Origin: an uncultured Caldilineaceae bacterium
Lineage (GTDB): Bacteria > Chloroflexota > Anaerolineae > Caldilineales > Caldilineaceae
Length of the DNA stretch: 64,000 nt
Reading direction: 5' to 3'
NCBI GenBank assembly: GCA_958295915.1
Contig: OY282381.1
Location: 1,820,722-1,884,721 of the forward strand
The translations under genes and the position numbers were made by a program. Shown piece after piece: positions 50,032 to 60,643 of the stretch (positions are counted from its first letter, which is position 1; the number at the start of each line of letters is the position of its first letter). Below the pieces are notes generated by a model. It saw only the letters and a list, made by a program, of their open reading frames with translations, was not told where the DNA came from and searched no databases.

Positions 50032-51069
50032 ATGACAACATACAATACAATCGGAGCAGTGACAACAGGGCTTCAGATCGTCGGCATCGATCTGAATGAA
50101 GGTATACAGATCATCGGGGCGACACGGTTGGCCGAGAGACATCATCCGCCTTTCGATCTAAGCCTGCCGGCTCTGGTGTTCGGCATCACGGATCAGCCGA
50201 CAGCCATATCAATCCGAGATGTGCTGGGCAATGCCTACCCTAACGACCATCTGCTACAGCTCATCTACACAACGGCAGGCTGTTCAATGCGCCTCTGCCC
50301 GGAAGAGGCGCAGAATAGGGCTGGCTTTGCGACCACTCTGCCACTAGCCGATCTGTCTGCACAAACCAACTTTGTCGACAGCGTTTGCCTGTACGTGCCC
50401 CCCCTGCCAAACAGCAGCTATGCCGATCTGCAGGACATAATGGCCCACCTGCGCGCGCCCTACGGTTGCCCCTGGGATCAGGAGCAGACCCTCGCCAACA
50501 CCCGCGCCTTTCTGCTCGACGAGGTGGCCGAGGCGCTGGAGGCGATGGATGCAGAGGATCAACCACATATCGCCGAAGAGTTGGGCGATGTGCTGGGTAT
50601 TATCGCCATGATCGCACAGATCGCCACGGAAGAGAGCCGCTTTCAAATGGCCGACGCGGTACGTTTGAGCGTCGAAAAACTCATCCGCCGCCATCCACAC
50701 GTCTTCGGCGACGATGAGATGGACGATCTGAAACAGCTGGCTGAGCGCTGGGAAGAAATCAAAGCGGAGGAGCGGGCAGACCAAGACAGACCGGAACGCG
50801 GCCCGCTGGATACCGTTCCGGCCGCATTGCCGGCCCTGCGCAAAGCCTTGGCAATGCAATCAAAAGCCGACAAAGCGGGTCTCCTCGACCGCTCTGCCCT
50901 GGCGCAGAGTGATCCGGAACTGGCGCGCCTTTTGCCGGAGGATAGCGACGAACAGGCATTGGGTGAACTCCTGTGGCGGCTGGTCGCCCTGGCCAAAGCC
51001 CGCGGTCTGGACGCCGAAGACGCGCTGCGGGCCTTCATGGTCCGCTGGCGGAAGGATATCAAGGGATGA
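50032..51069 (+). CDS. mazG: MazG nucleoside triphosphate pyrophosphohydrolase with N-terminal methylase remnant
   Basis: A 345-residue protein. Residues about 125-345 are a full MazG: RAPYGCPWDQEQTLANTRAF, LLDEVAEALEAMDAEDQPHIAEELGDVLG (E-E-x-D metal motifs), SVEKLIRRHPHVFGD, and a second, degenerate MazG half to the end. It cleaves non-canonical NTPs to NMP and PPi. Residues about 15-85 (GIQIIGATRLAERHHPPFDL, YPNDHLLQLIY) match the end of the tetrapyrrole methylase domain of YabN-type fusions, without the catalytic N-terminal part. Residues about 84-94 (CSMRLCPEEAQ) are a type B repeat at the domain junction. Confidence 0.85.
   Translation: MTTYNTIGAVTTGLQIVGIDLNEGIQIIGATRLAERHHPPFDLSLPALVFGITDQPTAISIRDVLGNAYPNDHLLQLIYTTAGCSMRLCPEEAQNRAGFATTLPLADLSAQTNFVDSVCLYVPPLPNSSYADLQDIMAHLRAPYGCPWDQEQTLANTRAFLLDEVAEALEAMDAEDQPHIAEELGDVLGIIAMIAQIATEESRFQMADAVRLSVEKLIRRHPHVFGDDEMDDLKQLAERWEEIKAEERADQDRPERGPLDTVPAALPALRKALAMQSKADKAGLLDRSALAQSDPELARLLPEDSDEQALGELLWRLVALAKARGLDAEDALRAFMVRWRKDIKG
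50283..50312 (+). repeat. Type B repeat inside mazG
   Basis: CAATGCGCCTCTGCCCGGAA then GAGGCGCAG, with two loop changes and an intact stem, translated as SMRLCPEEAQ. Confidence 0.85.
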
Positions 51070-51096
51070 TGGGACATCGCCTACGCCAATTTCTCC

Positions 51097-51124
51097 GTCG
51101 CGCCCCACAGTGGCGCGCAAAATG
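51097..51124 (+). repeat. Type A repeat, single unit
   Basis: TCGCGCCCCACAGTGGCGCG then CAAAATGA, between mazG and the tRNA gene. Confidence 0.88.
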
Positions 51125-51202
51125 ATTTGGTATACCTCGACGGTTTCCGCTGCGCATTTGAGCTTAAGGCGCTGGGCATGCTATACTTCAGGCTGCCAAC
51201 TT

Positions 51203-51276
51203 GCCCCGGTAGCTCAGTGGATCAGAGCATCTGACTTCGGATCAGAGGGTCGTGGGTTCGAATCCTACCCGGGGTG
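51203..51276 (+). tRNA. tRNA-Arg (anticodon TCG)
   Basis: A complete cloverleaf can be drawn by eye. The acceptor GCCCCGG pairs with CCGGGGT (one G-U). The D-arm region is GCTCAGTGGATCAGAGC. The anticodon stem TCTGA/TCAGA encloses loop CTTCGGA with anticodon TCG. The T-arm is GTGGG, TTCGAAT, CCTAC, and the discriminator is G. CCA is not encoded. It reads CGA (and by wobble CGG) Arg codons. It stands alone between mazG and the SH3 lipoprotein gene. Confidence 0.93.
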
Positions 51277-51419
51277 CTGACGCCTGTGGCCGACGCAATG
51301 CCACATCTATCAGCCGTTGACGTCGGCGCAAGCGCAGTTGTTCAAGGGCTCTGCTTACGCCTCCGCCTTCACTCATTTCGTGATCATCGCTACCGGCGCG
51401 GCAGCAGCTCAGGATCGAG

Positions 51420-54008
51420 CTACTCGGCCCAGCGCACGCGCCGCACGATCTCCGCCAGTAGCGGTTCCAGCTCAGCAAACTCATCTGCGCGAATGCTGAA
51501 AGTAAGGGCGAAAAATGTCTCCGCATCCGGGGATAGCAGCCACACTTGCCAGATTTCTTCACCGGCGCCGTACTCGCGGTAACGGATGGATACTGCCTTT
51601 TCGCTCAGCGGCCTCAGACCCAGCGCCACCTCGCTGGCTTCCTCGAAACCGTATTTTTGCAATTGGTCGCCGACCAGTTGCGAATATCGATCCAGGGTCA
51701 GACCATCGGCTGGAAAAGAAAAAACAAGCATAAGGTTGTTGGAACTCTGAGCCAACTGGAGTCCAAGCCCGATAACAGCGCCACGGTGACGACGACCGCT
51801 CATGCTGGACACCAACTTGTCCATTTCATCGACATCAAGCCGCTCGCCCTTCTCGGCCGAAAAGATCATCAGGTCAGCCTGGGATGGCTGCGCGGGATCG
51901 AAGTAGTGCCATCCTGGCGGATAGAATAGCGCAAGGCCGCGCGCCTCATCCTCATACGCGCGCCAGCCAGACTGGTCCGCCGCTGGCGCCCTCGTCGCAT
52001 CTTCGGTTGGGGTCACAAACTGGCCGAAAACCCATCCAATCTGAGCGTCATATTCGATCTGCCACCAAGCGCCAGCGACATTCTTGCCGATAGCGGCATA
52101 CTGTTGCCCTGCTGTAGCCGTGCCGATGACGGGATACTTGGCGCCCGGGCCCCCTCGCACATTCATGGTCCGGTTGATTGTCACCATCGGACCGACAGGC
52201 GGTTCGGCCCGTTCGCCCCATTGGACCCGCCGCACAATCTCACTAAGCAACGGCTCCAACCAAGTAAACTTCTGAGCGAATACATCGAAGGCAATCACGA
52301 GAAAGGTCTCTCCATCTGGAGAAAGCAGGACTACCTGCCAGCCGACTATATCCGTGCCCGGCATGGTGCGGATAGCTCCATCTGAGACGACCACGCCACC
52401 GGAACGGTAGCGGATCGATGCCGCCTCTTCCCCTTGGGGCCGCAAACCGGCGACCACTTCAGCGCTTTCCACTTCGACGCCTTCAGTCCCTTCTAACTGG
52501 GCAGCCAGCAGTTGCGCATACTGCTCCAGGACAAGGTCCGCGGCAGGGATAGTGAAGACAGTGAACTGATCGATGTGCACTAAGGCAGACGCCGGGTCGA
52601 ACAGAAAGCCTAAACCGCCGAACTGGTCCTCCTGTTCCTCCGGCGCTAAGAGGCTGATATACGCAGCCAACTCCTCGACTACCGCTTCGGCTATAGCCTG
52701 ATCGCCCATTCGGGGCACAAGCGAGGGCAAGTCGTCCTGTGTGGGGACGAAAAACCATTGCCCAAACGGACCTGGTGGATAGAATAGCGCCAGACCACGC
52801 GCCCTATCATCGAACCGTTGCCAGTCATCTTCTGAAACCCCCGGCGTGTCTCCGATTGGGATCACCAACGGGTTGTGGATCAACACCACCGGAACCGGGC
52901 GCGGAGGCACGGGCGTCGGGAGATCGGCAATCACCTGCACGCTCCCGGCATTGGCTGGGATCACATATTGGGCGGCGACCCAGCCGATCTGGCCGTCAGC
53001 GTCGATTTGCCACCAATCGCCAGTTGGATCCTTGCCTACAATGGGAAACTGTTGCCCGGCTGACGCCGTGCCGATCACAGGATAATCGGCGCCCGGACCA
53101 CTGCGCACGTTCATGCTCCGGTTGATCGTCACCACCGGGCCGACAGGCTGCTCGGCGCCGATCTGTTCGCTCCAGCGCACCCGCTGCACGATCTCACCCA
53201 GCAACGGTTCCAATTCAGCAAAGTCATCACCGCGCATACCGAAGGTGAGGACGAGAAAGGTCTCTGCATCCGGAGACAACACCCCAACCTGCCAGCCGGC
53301 GATCTCCAGGCCCGGCAGATTGTAAAGAGCGCCGTCCGCGCGATAACGGATGGATGCTACCTCGGCGCCCCGGGGCCGCAAACCAGCGATCACTTCCGCG
53401 CCCTCCACATCGATGCCTTCGATCCCATCCAACTGGGCAGCGACCAGTTGCGCGTATAGATGCAGGGGCAGGCCCGCAGCAGAAAGAGAGATGGCGGTGA
53501 TGTTGTTGGCGTACGCCAGACCGGGGGAAGAGCCCGAAGCATACTCGTTTTGCGCGCCATTGTGGGGCGCGACCTGGAAGCCTAAACCGACGAACAGATC
53601 CTCCTGCCGCGCGGCATCGGTCAACGTTGTCAACAACTCGCCTATCGCGTCGGTATTGGCCTGTTCGCCCATCTCAGCCAAGAGGGTTGTCAGGTCATCC
53701 TCTGTGGGATCGAAGAAGAGCCATCCTGGTGGATAGAATATTGACAGGCCGCGCTTCTCATCGACAAATGCCTGCCAGTCAGCGGCGACCGATGGCGTGG
53801 ATGTTGTTGCATGCGCCTCTGCTCGAAAGAGGCGCGAAGCCGTCGGCTCTGGTATGGGTGTGACCGCCGGCGGGGAGGCGGCCATGGTGACCATCTCCTC
53901 CTCCGTGCCCGCCGGACCCGGTGGCGAAGGGGCGACTTGTCCGCAGCCAGAAAAGACAAAAGAAGCGCAGACACATACGATCAGGAACGAACGGTGGGTT
54001 TTTGGCAT
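51420..54008 (-). CDS. Lipoprotein with three repeated domains alternating with two SH3 domains
   Basis: An 862-residue protein. GAGGTGAG precedes the ATG at 54008. The signal ends in the lipobox FSGC. A domain of about 190 residues occurs three times (about residues 75-280, 385-600 and 685-860). Each runs RGL(S/A)(I/L)FYPPG, then LY or LEQYAQLLAAQL, VEGAEVIAGLRP, SIRYR, GWQVGVLSPDAETFLVLTF, and ends in LEPLL(S/A)EIV(R/Q)RVRW. Between them lie two SH3b domains (TINRSMNVRSGPGADYPVIG ... WWQIDADGQIGWVAAQYV; and TINRTMNVRGGPGAKYPVIG). SH3b domains bind cell wall or protein ligands; the repeated domain is unnamed to me. Type B (residues 58-67) and type A (146-155) repeats are translated in frame. 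Confidence 0.8.
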   Translation of the reverse strand: MPKTHRSFLIVCVCASFVFSGCGQVAPSPPGPAGTEEEMVTMAASPPAVTPIPEPTASRLFRAEAHATTSTPSVAADWQAFVDEKRGLSIFYPPGWLFFDPTEDDLTTLLAEMGEQANTDAIGELLTTLTDAARQEDLFVGLGFQVAPHNGAQNEYASGSSPGLAYANNITAISLSAAGLPLHLYAQLVAAQLDGIEGIDVEGAEVIAGLRPRGAEVASIRYRADGALYNLPGLEIAGWQVGVLSPDAETFLVLTFGMRGDDFAELEPLLGEIVQRVRWSEQIGAEQPVGPVVTINRSMNVRSGPGADYPVIGTASAGQQFPIVGKDPTGDWWQIDADGQIGWVAAQYVIPANAGSVQVIADLPTPVPPRPVPVVLIHNPLVIPIGDTPGVSEDDWQRFDDRARGLALFYPPGPFGQWFFVPTQDDLPSLVPRMGDQAIAEAVVEELAAYISLLAPEEQEDQFGGLGFLFDPASALVHIDQFTVFTIPAADLVLEQYAQLLAAQLEGTEGVEVESAEVVAGLRPQGEEAASIRYRSGGVVVSDGAIRTMPGTDIVGWQVVLLSPDGETFLVIAFDVFAQKFTWLEPLLSEIVRRVQWGERAEPPVGPMVTINRTMNVRGGPGAKYPVIGTATAGQQYAAIGKNVAGAWWQIEYDAQIGWVFGQFVTPTEDATRAPAADQSGWRAYEDEARGLALFYPPGWHYFDPAQPSQADLMIFSAEKGERLDVDEMDKLVSSMSGRRHRGAVIGLGLQLAQSSNNLMLVFSFPADGLTLDRYSQLVGDQLQKYGFEEASEVALGLRPLSEKAVSIRYREYGAGEEIWQVWLLSPDAETFFALTFSIRADEFAELEPLLAEIVRRVRWAE
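53545..53572 (-). repeat. Type A repeat in coding sequence
   Basis: TCGTTTTGCGCGCCATTGTGG then GGCGCGAC, read on the minus strand as VAPHNGAQNE in the first repeated domain of the SH3 lipoprotein. The two other domain copies lack these residues. Confidence 0.88.
53806..53836 (+). repeat. Type B repeat in coding sequence
   Basis: ATGCGCCTC, TGCTCGAAA, GAGGCGCG with a perfect stem, read on the minus strand as SRLFRAEAHA in the linker after the lipobox. Confidence 0.88.
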
Positions 54009-54022
54009 GCGATTCACTCACC

Positions 54023-54120
54023 TCGTCGCGTCCCACAGTGAGGGTTAAGCGCAAGCGCACAAATCACAGCTCAGCCCTTGAATTGACGCGCGAAACCCGA
54101 ATCGGCGCGCAACACAACCT
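54023..54120 (+). repeat. Type A repeat, long form, decayed
   Basis: CGTCGCGTCCCACAGTGAGG, then a strongly diverged insert (TTAAGCGCAAGCGCACAAATC, TTGAATTG, CCGAATC), then GGCGCGCAACACAACC. It lies in the leader of the SH3 lipoprotein gene. Confidence 0.65.
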
Positions 54121-54140
54121 TCATAGCGCGCTGGTCCCTA

Positions 54141-54162
54141 TCGCGCCCTACAGTGGCGCGCC

Positions 54163-54178
<16 letters not shown>
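54141..54178 (+). repeat. Type A double unit ending uvrA
   Basis: TCGCGCCCTACAGTGGCGCG directly followed by CCCTACAGTGGCGCGCC. On the minus strand the reading HGAPL-stop uses the CTGTAG of the unit, so the uvrA stop is repeat-derived. Confidence 0.88.
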
Positions 54179-57144
<2,966 letters not shown>

Positions 57145-57185
57145 GCCATTTCCTCTGTCCGCCCGATATGTCGGGCTTACCATAT

Positions 57186-57197
57186 GAACAAATGTTC
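57186..57197. promoter_or_regulatory. SOS box (LexA operator) of uvrA
   Basis: GAACAAATGTTC followed by G, 42 bases upstream of the uvrA ATG. The minus strand carries TAGAAT, a possible -10, just upstream of it. It is the same box type as at recA. Confidence 0.8.
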
Positions 57198-57321
57198 GTT
57201 AGCCGTATTCTACCATCTCTCGCCGCAATCATCCATATAGGAAACTGTATCATACCAAAAATCCCCGGCGCTTGAGAAAGTGCAGGGGACTTCAGAATAT
57301 ATCGACTATAGCGGCAGAAGC

Positions 57322-58005
57322 TCAGGTCTGGTGTTGCCAGGTCGGCTGCGGCTCCCACTCCACCGGATCGTAAAAGGGGCGCAGAGACGGGTTCTGCTTC
57401 CAGTCCAACGCGAAACGGATGCGGGAGGGATGGGAACCGTGCAGAGTGTCCCACGGCGCCTCTTCCGGCGCAAACCAGCCCACCTCGATGGTTTCTCGCG
57501 TGACAATCGGCCTGCCGTCGATGATATGGCCGGCAAACAGCAGGCAATACAGATGATGCAGACCGCTGCCGCCATGCAGGCTGTTATCAAAAATACCGAG
57601 AAAGTCGCTGATCTCCACCCAGCAGCCGGTCTCTTCCCACACTTCCCGCGCCGCGCCCACCCCCGGCAGCTCCCCCACTTCGCAGGCCCCGCCGGGCAAT
57701 GCCCAGCGCCCGTTGTCCCTCCGCCGAATCAACAGAATGCGGCCAGCGTCATCGAAGACGGCTGTATCCACGACCGCGTAAGGGGTGGTGTAACGGGTAT
57801 CCTCGAAGAATTGTCGCTGAATCTCCGGCAGGAGACGCCCGTCCACCAGTCCGGTCAGGTCTGCGGATAGCTCCAGGATCTGCTCATAGCGCTCCCTCTG
57901 ATAGGGATCTTCTACATAGTGCAGGCCCGCGTTGCACAAAGCCCGCAGTTTATCGGCGGTGCGCATGATCGTCTCTGCTGGAGACCGCCCGTCAACAGCT
58001 TTCAT
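57322..58005 (-). CDS. NUDIX hydrolase with N-terminal helper domain
   Basis: A 227-residue protein. Residues about 15-75 match the small helical NUDIX N-terminal domain (LRALCNAGLHYVEDPYQRER ... FFEDTRYTTPY). Residues about 80-200 are the NUDIX fold, with the box GGACEVGELPGVGAAREVWEETGC (G-x5-E-x7-REV-x-EE-x-G). It hydrolyses a nucleoside diphosphate-linked compound; the substrate is unknown. GGAG lies six bases before the ATG. It follows the GNAT gene by ten bases in the same direction. Confidence 0.88.
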   Translation of the reverse strand: MKAVDGRSPAETIMRTADKLRALCNAGLHYVEDPYQRERYEQILELSADLTGLVDGRLLPEIQRQFFEDTRYTTPYAVVDTAVFDDAGRILLIRRRDNGRWALPGGACEVGELPGVGAAREVWEETGCWVEISDFLGIFDNSLHGGSGLHHLYCLLFAGHIIDGRPIVTRETIEVGWFAPEEAPWDTLHGSHPSRIRFALDWKQNPSLRPFYDPVEWEPQPTWQHQT

Positions 58006-58015
58006 GTCCCACTCC

Positions 58016-58573
58016 TCACGATTTCGCTAGGCCCTGGCCCTCTGGAGGGCTTTCAACCAGATCTTTCTGCATCGCCAGCAGGCGCACCAAGCGCTTGCCC
58101 GAGCGGATGCGCTGGGCCTCTCCGCTGAGGACAAAGCCCAGGGATTGAAAAAACTTGAGCGCGCCAGGGTTGAACTGTTCAACCCCCAATCTGACCACAC
58201 GCAAGCCGGCCTCTGCCGCCAGCCACGGTTCCAAAAGCGACCACGCATCGGTCGCCACCCTCTGCCGCTGAAACGGCTCCGCCACCAACACAATGCCGAT
58301 ATAGGCAGTGTCAGGGTCTGGCCAATGCATGCGGAAATCGATCAACCCCACCAGTTGCGCGCCAGATCGGGGATTGCCCGGCTCATTCGCCACCAGTATC
58401 CCTAGCCCCACGCGCCCCGGCTCGGTTTCGATCGCTGCCAGGTCGCGCGCGGCCTGCCCAGCCGGCGCCTGGGCCAGATGATACATCGTCCAATAGGCTG
58501 GAGACAGTTCGTACACTCGTTGAAGCGCGTCCGTGTGCAGCGACGCCTCTAGGGGAAGCAGCGAAATCGTCAT
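58016..58573 (-). CDS. GNAT-family N-acetyltransferase
   Basis: A 185-residue single GNAT domain. Seen: YIGIVLVAEPFQRQRVATDAW (motif A with Q-R-Q-R-V-A, a variant of R/Q-x-x-G-x-G/A), LEPWLAAEAGLRVVRLGVEQ, and FNPGALKFFQSLGFVLSGE (motif B). It is first of a two-gene unit with the NUDIX hydrolase. The substrate is unknown. Confidence 0.83.
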   Translation of the reverse strand: MTISLLPLEASLHTDALQRVYELSPAYWTMYHLAQAPAGQAARDLAAIETEPGRVGLGILVANEPGNPRSGAQLVGLIDFRMHWPDPDTAYIGIVLVAEPFQRQRVATDAWSLLEPWLAAEAGLRVVRLGVEQFNPGALKFFQSLGFVLSGEAQRIRSGKRLVRLLAMQKDLVESPPEGQGLAKS

Positions 58574-58637
58574 TTGTAATATGGATTCGTAATATGGAGA
58601 AGTGCGGGTAGAGAAGTGAGAGGCCGTTTCTCTCTCC

Positions 58638-60449
58638 TTATAACAGCTCTTCCACGCTACGGCGCAGCCCTTTCCACTCGCCTTCGGCGCACCGCAGATC
58701 GACAGCCAGTGTCTCTAGCTTCTCCCGCTCCACCCGCACAAATCGAGTGTACGGCGCAATCGCTTCCCGAATACGTTGAACACTGGCTGTCAGTTCCGAT
58801 TCGAACTGGTGGGTGATAGCCGCATCGAGCCGCTGACGCAGATCACCGATCCGCGCCCGCAGTTGCGCTTTCACCTTTTGGCGCCGATAGGGGAGCACAT
58901 ACAGACCGAGCGCCGCCAGCGCGCTGGCGCCGAGGACGCCGGTTACGTCGAGAAATGTTGTATTCAGAATCACCACCAGAATTGCGCCCAGGCCAATGGC
59001 CCCGACCTCCACTGCCGCTGTCTGGATGATCGCCCGCTGTACATCCTGGGCCAACTTCAGCGCTTCAGCTTCTCGGTCATACGAGTCCACCACCTCTTGC
59101 GCGCTGCGCCCTACACTTTTCAGCAGATTTTGCCGGTTAAAATCAAACTCACCCCGCACCTGACCGATTATCTGGTCTGTATGCTGGAGAGAGCGGCGAT
59201 CGATGAACTCCATCACCGCCTGCCACTGGCGGTAATCCCGGTCGATGAGCCAGTCGATCAGTTCACTGACATGATGTTCGATCTCGCGGCTGGTGTCTGC
59301 CAACACCCGGCGCTCGAATTCACCCCGCAACCGCTCACTGTTCACCAACTCGGCAATTCGGGTAATACGTAGGTGTTCATCAAAAAAACGGTCGCCCCGT
59401 TCAATCAATTCAAAGAGGACGTTATCGACCCGGTCGCTCTGGTACTGGAAGTCCCGGCGCATATCGCTCTGGTATGCCTCCAACTGCTGGTCGATAGCGT
59501 CCAGCGCCTGAAAATCGCCCCTCAGCAGATCCTGACGCTGGCCAGTCACCTGCTGGTACTGGGCGATGAGCGCAGCGGCGATGCCGATTGGATTGGAGAG
59601 TTGCAGGCGCACTCGCTCCCCTGCGTCCAACGCGTCCAGGATGTACTGTTCCAGCGCGCCGAACTGACTCCGCCGCCAGCTGTGGTTTGTGAGCGCAGGA
59701 TCGCTTGATTTCTGCCTCCCCGCCGATTTCCTGCCCGCAGAGACGCCAGCCGACGCGGCCTGTTTGGCCTCCAGCGCCAGGCGCGCGCTGACAGAAAAGA
59801 TCGCTGGCGCAACCCCGAGCAGCTCCTGGGCGTTCTTCTTCACAAATTCCAGAACCTGACCACGCTCCTCCTCCGTGGTCAGTAGTTCGATCTTGTTGAC
59901 AACAATGACGATCTTTTTGCCCCAATCCCGAATCTGTTGCAGAAATGCGCGCTCAGATTCACTGAAAGGTCGGTCGGCGCTGGTGACGAAAAGGACCAGA
60001 TCGCTGCGAGGCACGAAATGTTCAGTGATCTCCTGATGCTGGCGGATGATCGCATTGGTGCCCGGTGTATCGACCAGGTTGACCTCCCGCAGCCAAGGGA
60101 CGGGCAGACGCAGCGTCGCCATGCCCGTGTCTGCGCCGGGCTGCTCGACTGCATCGGTGTGACGAATCAGAATCAACTCGTTGGTCGTCGGCACCACGCC
60201 TTCCAACAGGTAGCGGTCGCCCAGCAGCGCGTTGATGACTGCGCTCTTGCCGGCGTTGAATTCGCCCACCACCACCATCAGGAATAACTCCTCCAACTGG
60301 GCCAAGGCATTGCGAATCAGCGTCAAATCCGCATTGGGCGCGTCCAGGCGCGTCAACGTAACCTGCAGATCTTCCAACAGGCGCCGCTCGTCCTGCAAAA
60401 TTCGACCCTGCTCAACGGTCAATAACTGCTGCACGCGCTCCCTCAACAA
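58638..60449 (-). CDS. Dynamin-like GTPase
   Basis: A 603-residue protein. The GTPase domain spans about residues 50-260: VVVGEFNAGKSAVINALLGD (G1), a Thr in GVVPTTNELI (G2), NLVDTPGTNAI (G3), VVNKIELL (G4). A long helical stalk runs about 280-470, two hydrophobic segments (AVEVGAIGLGAILVVILNTT and FLDVTGVLGASALAALGLYV) near residues 475-515 form a membrane paddle, and a helical tail follows. Bacterial dynamins remodel or protect membranes. An insert at about 250-265 (AGRKSAGRQKSSDPA) is low complexity. The start is a TTG at 60449 behind AAGG; TTG 60446 and GTG 60434 are possible. Confidence 0.85.
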   Translation of the reverse strand: MLRERVQQLLTVEQGRILQDERRLLEDLQVTLTRLDAPNADLTLIRNALAQLEELFLMVVVGEFNAGKSAVINALLGDRYLLEGVVPTTNELILIRHTDAVEQPGADTGMATLRLPVPWLREVNLVDTPGTNAIIRQHQEITEHFVPRSDLVLFVTSADRPFSESERAFLQQIRDWGKKIVIVVNKIELLTTEEERGQVLEFVKKNAQELLGVAPAIFSVSARLALEAKQAASAGVSAGRKSAGRQKSSDPALTNHSWRRSQFGALEQYILDALDAGERVRLQLSNPIGIAAALIAQYQQVTGQRQDLLRGDFQALDAIDQQLEAYQSDMRRDFQYQSDRVDNVLFELIERGDRFFDEHLRITRIAELVNSERLRGEFERRVLADTSREIEHHVSELIDWLIDRDYRQWQAVMEFIDRRSLQHTDQIIGQVRGEFDFNRQNLLKSVGRSAQEVVDSYDREAEALKLAQDVQRAIIQTAAVEVGAIGLGAILVVILNTTFLDVTGVLGASALAALGLYVLPYRRQKVKAQLRARIGDLRQRLDAAITHQFESELTASVQRIREAIAPYTRFVRVEREKLETLAVDLRCAEGEWKGLRRSVEELL

Positions 60450-60532
60450 GAATGTACCTTGGCTTAGACTATTCTAGCACACCCCAAAACCGCAACCGAA
60501 TGACAATGCCGTTCGTGAACTGAGGAGCGTCC

Positions 60533-60561
60533 TTGTACGTTTCCACCAAATTCAGTACAAT
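60533..60561 (+). promoter_or_regulatory. Promoter of the sugar ABC transporter operon
   Basis: TTGTAC (60533-60538), 17 bases, TACAAT (60556-60561). Transcription would begin near 60568, so the type A unit at 60576-60612 lies in the untranslated leader. Confidence 0.65.
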
Positions 60562-60575
60562 CTGGCTTGACAATC

Positions 60576-60612
60576 GTCGCGCCCTACAGTGGCGCGCAAT
60601 ACAACAATTCCA
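60576..60612 (+). repeat. Type A repeat, 37-bp unit in an mRNA leader
   Basis: TCGCGCCCTACAGTGGCGCG followed by CAATACAACAATTCCA, the same 37-bp unit as in the array at 43377-43524. Confidence 0.9.
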
Positions 60613-60643
60613 ACTTTACGCTTTCACCTTGGAGAAAAGAAGC

